Shown here: positions 1 through 10,252 of the stretch, piece after piece
Layout: the number at the start of each line of letters is the position of its first letter
Position numbering within the stretch: position 1 is the first letter of the stretch
DNA from: Cercozoa sp. M6MM
Lineage: Eukaryota; Endomyxa: Ascetosporea
Length of the DNA: 64,000 nt
Direction: 5' to 3' (one strand)
Assembly: GCA_040357565.1 (NCBI GenBank)
Contig: JBDODJ010000008.1
Program-made: the position numbers and the translations under genes
Notes under the pieces: generated by a model
Told to the model about the DNA's origin: nothing
The model's input: the letters and a program-made list of their open reading frames with translations, nothing else
The model's database searches: none

Positions 1-510
1 GGATGAAAGCGAGCGTGCAGCCGCGCTCGAGCAGCAAGAGGTGCCCAAGTTTTTGACCTGCTTCCCATCTCTCCCTGCTACGCGTGTTGGAATAGGAACT
101 GGAGGAGGCGCACGGAGACGCTGCCGTGCAGGGCCAGTCAGCAGTGCCGGAGGACCTCAACGTGCTGCTGCACTTTACTTGCTTCGTTCACCACAACGGG
201 TGACCCTTTTTTCTTTTGCCCCCCCTGGTCCCTTTGTTCCTTCGCCATCTAACCCTTGTCTTACAGACGACTGGTTGAGTGCGACGGCCGCAAGAGTGGA
301 CCTATCGACCACGGCACCACCTCGCCCGTACCTCTCTCCTTTGTCTTGACTGTGCATCGTACGACTGTGCATCGTACATGTATGAATTGCTTGCTTGACC
401 GACAGGACACGCTGCTGGTGGACTCGGTGGAACTTATCAAGCGCAACTTCATGCAGGTCGACCCGGACAATGTTAACTTCTCCATGGTTGCGCTTGGGCC
501 GTCCCAGTGA
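1..510 (+). CDS. Ubiquitin carboxyl-terminal hydrolase, UCH-L3-like, C-terminal part
   Basis: A cysteine protease that releases ubiquitin from small C-terminal adducts in cytosol and nucleus. Only the 3' half lies in the window. Exons read 1-40, 96-199, 267-327 and 406-510, all with GT-AG borders and continuous frame. The translated end carries the family core: LLHFTCFVHHNG (the His is the expected catalytic base), then RLVECDGRKSGPIDHG (the Asp after Cys is the expected third catalytic residue), and a final NFSMVALGPSQ matching the conserved C-terminal strand of UCH-L1/L3. The catalytic Cys and oxyanion Gln would be upstream of position 1 and are not visible. The segment before the His is acidic and Gln/Ala rich, in the place of the family's active-site crossover loop. 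The identification rests on motif order and spacing and is firm. Confidence 0.93.
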
Positions 511-995
511 GGTTGTCGAGTATTTGCTGCGGTGATGGCGCGGCAGTTCGGTTTCGAGCCATCACCGCTGTTGCAGTCGCCGAAAGCTTTTCGTTTTACA
601 CCACTTGGTAGTGCACGTTAACTCCTCTCGTCTGTCCTCCGGCGACTGGTGGATGCAATTAATTGATCGGATAGTTGCAAAATTGCCAAACTTCGTGATT
701 CCAACTAACGAGTATCATGAGTCGAGAACTCGATAGGTGACGGCTGGTGCATCCGTCGCAGCACAGCAAGTACTTTCCATGGAGCTTGTAGGAAGCATTA
801 AAATTATGCCACTGATCGGAACAATACGGCTGACTGAGCACAAATCTGCAGCAATCAGGAGGGTGCCCACAGTCGATTGATTAATCTCTAGTGTAGAACC
901 AGTGCGTGCTGTACAACAACCTTTGCGCGTGCGTGGTCTAGCAAACTAGAAGCGAGTTGGGCGAGAAAGCGTTTTCCGAGAAACGTGTCCCTCCA
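511..995. other. Intergenic, UCH to membrane protein A
   Basis: No supported gene is seen. The interval must hold the UCH 3' end and the promoter of the next gene. No tRNA, transposon or long repeat was recognised. Confidence 0.6.
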
Positions 996-1153
996 ATGCG
1001 TCTGTTGGGCTTGCTTTCGGCGCTGTTGTTAGCGCGAGTATCTGCGCAAGGCGCGCGGGACGACAATTCGTGCCAGGTTATTGGCGAAACATCGCTTCCT
1101 GACTTCTCATCTTATGAGTACCATTTGCTTTTGCGGAATGACTCTGTTTGCAG

Positions 1154-1197
<44 letters not shown>

Positions 1198-1305
1198 NNN
1201 NNNNNNNNNNNNNNNNNNNNNNNNNNNNNNNNNNNNNNNNNNNNNNNNNNNNNNNNNNNNNNNNNNNNNNNNNNNNNNNNNNNNNNNNNNNNNNNNNGTG
1301 TGTGT

Positions 1306-1390
<85 letters not shown>

Positions 1391-2726
1391 TTTACGCAGC
1401 TGGCAGGAGGATTTCTTCACGCCGCGTGATACCACGTCTGTGTCGCCTGGACAAACGTATGTTCTAGTGTCTGTTAAAATAATTATCAAACTCACAATGA
1501 TGTACCGGATTCGTGCAGCAAAACTGACGATTATTTTTTCGATCTGGAGGGAGCCTGCACGGTCGACGGATCGCGCGATCCCTCCTCGTGTGTTTCCTTC
1601 TTTTCTGTCGTCACTAAGTGTCGATTCGTATGTGGATGTGTTGCACAGTCAAATGGCGCTGGTGCTGTACCCATCAAATATTTTGTCGTCGGGCACAGTG
1701 ACCATCGACGGCACTTCTGGTACCCCCCGTCCCTTGATGTGATATACCCTTTGCTTTCCCCTTCGATATGGTCGTGGGTGTGCCTTGTAGTGTCTTTTTC
1801 GGGTGGCCAATGCATTCACTTCCGTGACTACACAACAAAACGTGATCCGCGGCCGATGTACACTACCCTCCCTTGTTGCTCCCTTTCTTTCGTTGACCCT
1901 TGATGTCTCTTTGCGCAGTCGTATCAGCTGCTCGCGCGCGTCTACCGGTAATTGTTTGAGTTTACCTTGTCTCTAGAGGTCTCTCTTGATATGCACGAGC
2001 TTTATCTTGTGAACGGTCGTAGTTTCGTGTCGTTTCTCGATGCATCGCTACTGCACGACGAACGGCTCGCGTAACATCTCAGCCGGCGCCATCGTAGCTT
2101 TGCTTTACCTTACCTTTCTGTTACCTTGTTACCCTGACCCTTTTGATACAGGTGGGTATCGTGATCGGTGTGCTGGTCGTACTGGCGTGCTGTGTGGCCA
2201 TTCCGGTGTTCTTCTGCGCCGGTGCCACGGCGGGTCTGTGCTGTGGTAGGCCTATTACCCTATCCCCGTCTGTACACCCTTCATCCTCTTTGTGTAGCTG
2301 GATGGAGACGCCGCCAGCGTGAACCCAAGCCTCAGACGGTTGTGATGCATACGGTGCACACGCAGTCTGTGCCGGCTCAGCAGCAGCCGGTCACATACAC
2401 GTATGGCACTGGTAACAACTTGCCCATAACAGTGCACCTGATGAGATATCGCTACCCATGTACTTGTGCGCTACCTAGGCATGCCGCAACAGCAGCAGTA
2501 CCCGCCACAGCAGCAATACCCGCAGCAGCAACAATACCAGCAACAGCAACAGTACCCGCAGCAACAGCAGCAGTACCCGCAGCAGCAGCAGCAGTACCCG
2601 GCGCAACAACAGCAACCGTACCAGCCGCCACCGATGTACAACAACACGCAGATGAACACGCAGATGAACACGGGCTACAACCCGAACGGTATGCCGCCCA
2701 ACAACCCATCTGCGCCACCGGCTTAG
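996..2726 (+). CDS. Type I membrane protein A with Cys-containing ectodomain and Tyr/Gln-rich tail
   Basis: Family not recognised. Ten exons read in frame: 996-1117, 1400-1456, 1519-1587, 1649-1719, 1791-1857, 1919-1947, 2023-2093, 2152-2245, 2298-2411 and 2479-2726, giving 313 residues. Residues 1-18 look like a signal peptide (MRLLGLLSALLLARVSAQ). An ectodomain with several Cys follows, then one membrane span containing LVVLACCVAIPVFF and ending in CAGATAGLCC, whose Cys could be palmitoylated. A basic stop-transfer WRRRQR precedes a cytoplasmic tail of repeated YPQQQQ-type units ending in NPSAPPA. The exon choice is strongly supported by the inverted paralogue at 3290-4704, which uses the same splice phases. 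Intron 1 contains a TG microsatellite and a 100-N gap. A role as a surface receptor or scaffold is only inference. Confidence 0.8.
1156..1395. repeat. (TG)n microsatellite with 100-N gap in intron 1 of membrane protein A
   Basis: TG dinucleotides run on both sides of an N block at 1198-1297. The right flank ends just before the acceptor at 1399. The true length is unknown. Confidence 0.95.
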
Positions 2727-3289
2727 TTAGGACGGACCAATGTCGACGTCAACGCAGCAATTTGAGTCGTCTCGTGCGTGGAGCTCTTTTGGCCGGCCGT
2801 GCGCCTTCGCTTTGCGCGTCATGCGACGGATGCATATGCCCTCATATCATGCCTCTAGTCTTTGTCATGTTAGTAGTTGATTGCTGGTATACGTACTTCA
2901 TGGGTATGTATGGCGGAGTTTTTCGAGGCAAAATCAGAATCAAATCGGGGGTGGGGGCAAAGGGGGTAAGTATTGTGGGGGTTCGGTTTTGTCTCGAAAA
3001 ACCCCGCCATATCCGTACTTCATTCCGATCCCACAGTACTTATGCGTCTCTGTATGGAATATCGGAATAGAAGGTGCAATACGGAATAAATTACAGCCCC
3101 CGACGCGGTTGACACGCACACGGCCGACCCAGATCTGATTCGGACTGCATAGATACTATTAATTTGTCTATCTATACTTTTACTTTCAATGCTGTCGTTG
3201 TACAGTCGCGCAACTAAAGCATAACAATTTGATACTATAGCAGCATGGCTCGGCCCGGCGTCGATGCTCATCGGCTGTCGCACGATCCC
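2727..3289. other. Intergenic between convergent paralogues
   Basis: This holds the facing 3' ends of the two membrane-protein paralogues. No coding exon is supported. A G-rich segment at 2946-2982 lies between the arms of an imperfect inverted repeat (2904-2933 and 2985-3013). Confidence 0.6.
2904..3013. repeat. Imperfect inverted repeat with G-rich loop
   Basis: Arms of about 30 bases (2904-2933 and 2985-3013) are near reverse complements around the core GGCGGAGTTTTTCGAGGC. The loop of about 50 bases is G-rich. It could be a hairpin in the convergent 3' region or the remains of a small terminal-inverted-repeat element. No target-site duplication was identified. Confidence 0.6.
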
Positions 3290-4704
3290 TCAGAATCGTG
3301 GCGCAGACGGGTTGTAATTCATCTGCGTCGCCGTGTTGCTGTGCATCGGCGGCGGTTGGTACAACGGTTGTTGGTACTGTTGCTGCGGCATGCCTAGGAA
3401 GCGCACACGAATGCTAGAGGTCTGATGGGGTGGGTAAACTGAGCAAAGCTGGCACCTGTGTTGTAGTTGTACGAAGCCGTCTGCTGCTGTGTATCGATAT
3501 GCACACCAGTGTGCGTTACGACCGTTTGATCTTTAGCCTGCTGGCGGCGTCGGCACCCGGCTAACCGTAGTAGGTTATACGTATGGGAAGTGTGTGGGTC
3601 AAGGGAGATAGCGCAGTAAAGCACACTACCACAACAGAGACCGGCAGCACCGGCACAGAAGAACATCGGGATGGCCACCAAGCATGCCAACACGACGAGG
3701 GCGCCAATCACGATACCAACCTACGACAAGGTAGGGTTTGCAGGACAAGAGTAAAGACAAGTTAAACGCTAAGCTACGATAGCGCCGGTCGATAAAGTGT
3801 TCGAGCCATTTGTCGTGCAGTAGCGGTGCATTTGCATTTTGCAGTTCGCTGTGACCACAACATGTTGTACAGTATCTCTTTTGAGACACAGACTGAGAAG
3901 CTAAAAATACTCGGGGAAGACGGCGAGCAACTAATTCGACTGCCCATGCCAGGGTATCAACATCGTACAGCAAAGAGTACAAGAGGAAAAGAATACATCG
4001 GCCGCGGGTCGCGTGTGGTCGTGTAGTCACGGAAATGGAAGCACTCGCCGTCCGAGAAGGACACTGCGCAATCGCAAGGCATACGACATCGTGTTTTGCC
4101 GAAAGGAGAAACTTCAAGGTTGTATGGTTGAATACCCGTGGCGTCACCGATGGTCATTGTGCCAATTGCATGAGCGGGTGGATACATCACGAGAGACATT
4201 TGACTGCATCATACAAGTGCATGTATCTTTCAGCAGGTGTTTTTTGAAACTGGTCTGCTGCTGTACGATGAATCGTCGCGGTTCGCGTTCACAGTACACA
4301 CTCCTTCGAGTTGATGAAAGTAGTCGACCGTTTTGCTGCAACACACATACGACATACATACATGATGAAGTTCAACCGTGTATGGAGGGCATGTGTCTCC
4401 GCATACGTTTGACCTGGTGACACACTCGATGTCGTGCGCGGCGTCCAAAAGTCTTCTTCCCACCTGCGCACAAAATATATCTCCCACCACCGACAGCAAG
4501 AAAGACACCCCACTTATGGGAGCTGCCGTCGGGGAGCGTTGTTTCTCCGATAACTTGGCAGGACTCATCGTCACGCGCACCCCTAAACACAAACCCCTCC
4601 AAGGTGTACCCCTCATCGTCGACATTGCATGAGAAGCAAAAAGCGTACTGAGCAGCGCCGAGGCGCACGTCGAGCAGCAAAGCTAGTGCCAGCAGATATC
4701 GCAT
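3290..4704 (-). CDS. Type I membrane protein B, inverted paralogue of protein A
   Basis: The second copy of the preceding family, transcribed towards it. It starts at 4704 with a signal peptide (MRYLLALALLLDVRLGAAQ). The ectodomain shares GARDDESCQVIGETTLPDGS, SVSPGQT, LEGVCTVN, YCTTNGS and other blocks with copy A. The membrane span (GIVIGALVVLACLVAIPMFF) ends in CAGAAGLCC, followed by a basic CRRRQQ stretch and a shorter Gln/Tyr/Pro tail ending MNYNPSAPRF. Splice positions and phases match copy A, except for one additional 66-base intron at 4583-4648 that copy A lacks at the same codon. The tail has lost most of the YPQQQQ repeats. Function is unknown. Conservation is highest in the membrane segment and Cys positions. 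Confidence 0.8.
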
Positions 4705-5200
4705 GAAACCGATGGTGTAGAAGTTAGGCCTCTGAACTCCTATCAAGAGTAAAAATAACTGAGTTTCCTCCGACTCGGATCTGCGAGATTTAATTTGTGC
4801 TCAGAAAAATGAGTCGGCCAACTGCCCAGCCAGCATCATTGATGAACTCAATCTTCAGCCAGCCAGGACTGCATGCGCGACGGTTCTGTCTCTCAAACAG
4901 AACCGGCCTAGCGACGGGCTAGCATTGCTGTACCAGTCGGTAGCACCACTGCAGGACAGGCCCAGCCGAAACTGTGAGTGGCCGCGGTCTCTGACTGAAC
5001 TGAATCTGTCGTCGCGTGGCTCGACTTTTCGTTTCGTTGTAGCGCATGCACCTACTTGTAACTCAACTTAACTGAAGTAAACTTGACTCAACTAACCAAA
5101 AGTTAACCGATCGTGGTGGCCTCACGACGTCTCGGTTCCTCCCACCGTCAGTTACGGTATGTGGCCAAGCGCGCCGCACGCACTCCGACGCATGTACAGG
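4705..5200. other. Intergenic, upstream of membrane protein B
   Basis: No gene is seen. It must contain the promoter of protein B and the 3' end of the cyclin gene, and includes a perfect 9-base-pair hairpin at 4881-4905. Confidence 0.6.
4881..4905. repeat. Short perfect hairpin
   Basis: Arms CGGTTCTGT (4881-4889) and ACAGAACCG (4897-4905) are exact reverse complements with a 7-base loop. Role unknown. Confidence 0.6.
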
Positions 5201-7435
5201 TCACGCACGAGCGCGCTTGGTATCGGCCGAGGAATATTCGAAAGGCGCAGCAGGCGCAGCGTACTGCCGACCCAGCACTTCGAATGCACTCTGAAACAAC
5301 ACGCAAAACAGGTAAGTGAGTTAAACAAAAAACAACGGCGACGTCAAGCATGTACCAGTAGCGCCAAAGCGGCGTCACGCTCCTGCTGCGACCAGAACTC
5401 GGCCAGCAGCAGCGTTGTTCGCAAGCGCGGCACACGACGCGCGATCAGACGCATCGGACAAACTGCTTGCTCCTTCAGCTGCACACACTCAGGTATCACT
5501 GAACAATAGGTCGCAGAGGGAGGGGCAGAACAAGGTACGCAATTGGCCACCGAGCGGAGAACGTCGCCTTGCTTGTCACGCGGCATCTCCCCAAGTGACA
5601 GCGTGACCTACAAGACAGGGGGGGGGGGGTACAGAGAGACGAATAACTACACATGCAGAATCAACCTGCGAGCGGTCTTCGTCGAAAACGGCGAAACCAC
5701 GTGCTCGCAATTTTTGCGCCAAGTCGCGCAACTGTCCGTCCAGCTAAGCAGGCGGGTTGAAGGTAAAGCTGATTGGGGGTGTAAAAGACATGATACCTTG
5801 TGTCTTGCGGCGTCGTCCGCGAGCAGCGACAGATCGGCGCCGACACAGTGGACGATCCAGTCGTTAGGCATCTACGGGGGGGGGGGCCGCAAATCAGAAC
5901 AGGTAAGAAGGGTATACAAGGAGTAACCGTCCAGTGCTGCTGCCTGCCATGCCTGGTGGAGTCGCTTCTGCGAGTCAGTAACACCTCTCATAAGACAAGA
6001 CTAAAATAAAGGCAGACGCAACTAGTCCAGGAACGGACCGATTCACGACCGAAAGCGACAGAGGCGACGTGACAATGCCAGCGACTTCCTTCGACACGCG
6101 CAGCACTGCCTCGGACAATGCTTCTCCTGAGGAGGTAAGGGGGTAAAGGGGCAGAGGGAGTAACATGGGCAGGGGTAAACTACCCGGCTTGAGGGTGCCG
6201 CGCATGATGACGCGCCGCACCGAGTCGACGTTGCTGGCCAGCGCGAGTTCCACCGGGTCGCGGCGGCGTTTTTCGCCTGGGACAGGAGGGGGATAACATG
6301 CGTGACGGGAATAACATGGGACGGGTGGGGGTAAAGGATACCACGGTGCCGACGCTGTCGAGGTGCCCTCGCAGCGTGATACGGTTGCTGTTGTTGCTGT
6401 TGTTGTTGCGGTTGCTGTGGTTGTTGCTGCTGCTGCTGCTGCTGCTGCTGTTGTTGCGGTCTAGGAGGGTAGCCATATGACGATGAGTAGCCACTCGCCT
6501 GGTGGTACGCCTGGTAGGCACTGGCGTAACCCTGACCCGTAGTGCCAGTGTAGCCAGCCACGGGATGATCCGAGTCGGACGATGCCGCCGTGTCAGTGGT
6601 GGTAGCAGCAGCGGCACCGTCCATCACTGCAGCCGCGTCGGCGTAGTGCTGCGCGTAATGACCGTACTGGAAGGCACTGAGCACAGGGAACGGGTAACAT
6701 GGGGTAGGGGGCAATAAGAGGTAGAGGTAAGGTAACATAAGGTAGGGGTAAGGTAACATAAGGTGAGCGGTAGCATGGGGTAAGGGGTAACAAGGAATAA
6801 GGAGTAACACGGGGTAAGGGGTAGTATGGGGCAAGGGGTAACATGGGTGAGGGTAGCAAGGGGGGTCGTGGGCAGAAACATGTATTGTACTGATAGGCCG
6901 ACGCCTGCGTGTACTGACCCGGCAGGTAGGTCGGCACACTGTCCGAGGCACTCGGTCTGGATAAGGCCGTGGTGGTCTTGCTTAAGGCTGTGGTGGTCTT
7001 GCTCAAGGTTGCGGCAGTCTTGGTCGGTTTTGATTTGGCCTTGGACGACTCGGATTTCTTCGGCTTGGGCAGCGTCTTCTTGGGCTCCTCGGGCACGCCC
7101 TTGGTGGCGCGCTGAAAGGAAACAGGACATACAGATGATAAGGGGGTCTTAATTAGGAGTGAGGATCTGCTGAAAGGAGTGCCTACGCAAGTGTACGGCT
7201 TCCACTGCTCGTCTCTGAGTTGCACGAACAATTTGCCTTCCTGTACACCAAGGATGTAGATTAAAAAGGTGCATCTACGTCGGTTAAAGGGGCGGACGAA
7301 CAGTGAGGGAGTAGTGGTACTTACCTTGAGCAGCGCGAGACAGGCATCGCGATCGCGCAGGGCGACAAAACCGCGTTTGCGCGCATTACGACCGCTACCG
7401 CGAGCGGCACCGACGTAGGTATTGCCCACCTAAGG

Positions 7436-7484
<49 letters not shown>

Positions 7485-7494
7485 NNNNNNNNNN

Positions 7495-7546
<52 letters not shown>

Positions 7547-9651
7547 ACACACACACAAGATGGAGGGAGGGGTAAATAGGGTGGAGAAGGGGTTACCGCA
7601 CAGAACTCCGAGGCAGCCACCATGAGAGCTCCGCGAGACACCTCGGGTGGCAGGTCGCGCACCTCAACCCTGTGATACAAATTGTAACGGTACAGGCGGA
7701 CCAAGTCAAGGTGGATACAGGTGCAGGTTCATCTGTACCAGTAGACAGTGCCGTCCGGCGTGTCCTCACAGTTGTGTGCAAGGAGATCATTCTCGACGGC
7801 GGCAGCGACGGCAGCAGTCGCCTCGGGCACAGTATCACTGCACACGTAATTAAACACACAAGGGATACAGGTGGCAACACACTACCTGGCTACAACTTGG
7901 CTATGTTAAAGGGATAGTCCGTATTAAAAAGGATTGTACGGTGTGAACGGCGCGAACTCGCTGTCGACGCCGCTTTTAAGTTTTAGCAGTCTGCAAGGGG
8001 TACATAATTAAGGGTGTTTGAAATGAGGGAGGGGGTAGTACTGCTCCGAGTGCTGCATCAGCCGCTCGAGCGACTCTCGCGGTCGCATCGCGCGCTGCAG
8101 TGCCTCCTTTTCAAAATCTACTCGCACACGGGGGGGGGGGCGGCCTAAATTGGGTATTTACAGGGTAAAGGGAAGAGCAGAGCGTTACCCAGCGTGCTCC
8201 TGGCAGCACCTTCGCGCACGTCCATTTCGGGTGCTTCTTCTGTATTGGGAAGAGGGGTAAGAGGGGGTAAAAGAGTAAAAGAGGGTAGGGCTGGGTAAAA
8301 GGGCAAAACAAGCACCAGGCAAGAAGTCGAACACAGCGGCGGCAGCAGCGTCGAGGAAGCAATCGTCGGCCCAGCTGCGATCTGACAGCGCCGTCATCAC
8401 GTCCTGTCCGCGCGGGAGCGTGAAGAGTGAGTCCGCACGGAAGGTCTAGACAACGCACCTCGGGCAGGTCGCCGTGCCGACGCAGTGCCTCGCGCAGGAA
8501 AAGGCAGCACAGCACGGCCGGTCGGTAGGCCACCAGTGCCGCCGAGTGCGCCGCCACCTCAGCGCACGCCGCACACAACTCGCGCACCTTACGCGCCGTC
8601 TCTGCGTCCACGGCAGTCAGCAGTTAAAGGGGTACGGGGGGGGGGGGGGGGTAAGTCCAGCCAAGTCCAAGCGTACCGACTCGGTCGCGACGCGAGGAGT
8701 CACTGCCAAAAACCGCCAGCAACGGGTGCTGCGGCGCGCGAGGTGCCAGCAGCGTCAACGCCACTGTCAGGAACTGCACTCGGAGGCAGGAAAGGTTGAT
8801 AGGGGGTAAAAGGACCCAAAAGCAAGAACAGGGGAGCTACATCCAGTCTCGATAAAGGGAGAATGGCCGAGTGTCGCAGAATTCGTCCCTGTGCATACAT
8901 ACCAACATAGCCTCCTTCGACTGAAAGTGACAAACTAAACTGCACAATGAACCAAGTTAAAGTCGTTTGTCAGCAAGATTAGCGCTTCGGCACGGTGCAT
9001 TCGGTTCACACTGGAGGAGAGGGAAATGGGGAAACATGGAAAAGGTAGGGGCAGAAGGTAGGGGCAGAAGAGAGGCAGAAGGTAAAGGGATACCGATCGG
9101 CGGCGTCGCGCGACTCGGGTGACGGCGGCGTCTGCTGCGTGGCCAGGAAGTAGCCGTGCTCCATCACGTGCTGCGAGTAGCGGAACACGCCGTGCAGTTT
9201 GCAAGCCAGCAACACGGCGCCGTGTGCCATGTCCAGCAGCGACAGCTGCAGCAGGTGGTGCCGCTGCATCGTCACCTACACCACCCCACAAACATAACGC
9301 CTACACACCCTTGCCAACACATGTGTGTCTGAAAGGTTGCTACATGAACCAGTCGAGCTGCCGACTCAAACACACAGCGCGCCAGCAGCAGTCGTTTGCA
9401 TAGGAGGCTAGGCAGAATAAGAGGGGTAAAAGGGTGGGTAACACAGGCGTAACAAGGTGGTACCGGATGTGAGCAACGACATGTGCACGCAGCGCACTCT
9501 CCTCCAGGATCGACATGCGTCGGACGCCTTCGGGACATGTGTGCTTTATCCTTTGACCCTTCGCAGTTACACAAAGATACCCTGAGGACCGGCAAAGCGC
9601 GAGACAGCGCGAGATTTAAAATCGGCCGCGGACAGCCCGCGCACCTCACCT

Positions 9652-9713
<62 letters not shown>

Positions 9714-10045
9714 CGAATGGTACACTTCATATGCGTCAAATAGATACCGCCTGAACACTCAAATTCGGCCAGTCGCAGCACCGCCCTTCTCTGCGAAAGT
9801 ACACACATATCGCAAGAGCTTTCAAGAGCTAGCACGGGGTATGACGCACGGCTTCATGTTGCGCCTGCTGCGCACGCTCTTCCGCGAGTTCTTCTGGCGT
9901 CTTTTCGGGCTCTTCAATGTCCTCCTTTGGGACAAACCATAGTCGTGCAACAGAACAGAACAGAAATAACACAACACAGCCAAAGTACCTGCTCCTCTTG
10001 GATCTCACCCTCCTCAAGCTCGCCGTCCTCCAACTCGCCACTCAT
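5201..10045 (-). CDS. Transcription-type cyclin fused to an RRM and Tyr/Gln-rich, NCOA5-like tail
   Basis: The start MSGELEDGELEEGE is at 10045. After an acidic/Glu-Ala stretch come two cyclin-fold regions (about 8180-9790) resembling cyclins K, L and T: a helix ending AARLVH, then LLDMAHGAVLLACKLHG, then AEALILLTNDFNL in place of the usual late helix of box 1. Box 2 has YRPAVLCCLFLREALR and SWADDCFLDAAA. A stop at 7924 is avoided by a GTAC-type intron of 39 bases. The frame then continues into an RRM (VEVRDLPPEVS as RNP2, RKRGFVALRD as RNP1; about 7320-7680), a Lys/Ser linker, a Tyr/Gly/Gln prion-like region with polyQ (6411-6460) and a C-terminal domain like the anticodon-binding-like part of NCOA5, ending TKRARA. 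No ATG precedes the RRM in its frame before the cyclin end, which favours one gene. The frame across the polyQ end is unresolved. Confidence 0.6.
7439..7555. repeat. (CA)n microsatellite with 10-N gap in an intron
   Basis: The CA run is interrupted by N at 7487-7496. It reads TG on the sense strand of the cyclin-RRM gene and lies inside the intron between the two RRM exons. Confidence 0.95.
9653..9711. repeat. (CA)n microsatellite next to a splice acceptor
   Basis: On the sense strand of the cyclin gene it reads TG and stops just before the acceptor CAG, so it occupies the usual polypyrimidine-tract position. Confidence 0.9.
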
Positions 10046-10252
10046 TGGTGTGCAGGTGTGTACACAGTACCACGAGTGCTACAGTGATTATAGCGCTGTG
10101 CGTAGCTCGCTCCTGGTGGCTTTAGTTATCTTTAAACTTTTTGTCCGGATCCGGCCATTTTGGACTACTGAAACCACTGCGCTGTTATGTCACGGTTGCT
10201 CGCTGTCATGCTAGCTACTGTAACTACTTGATAAATCGCGCTAAACTAACTT

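Noticed and set aside
1112-1495. Open frames across TG/CA tracts giving long Cys-Val or Thr-His runs (also at 7321-7704, 37067-37876, 42156-42748, 45948-46531)
   Set aside because: They are translations of dinucleotide repeats and N blocks and lie in introns whose flanking exons join in phase without them.
6180-6617. Poly-Ser and poly-Leu frames over the CAG/CAA tract
   Set aside because: The Tyr/Gln frame upstream is clearly protein-like and the tract is best read as polyQ on the minus strand.
7924-7926. Stop codon as the end of a stand-alone cyclin gene
   Set aside because: An in-phase GTAC-AG intron bypasses it and the RRM exons lack a start codon of their own. Kept as an alternative in the feature.
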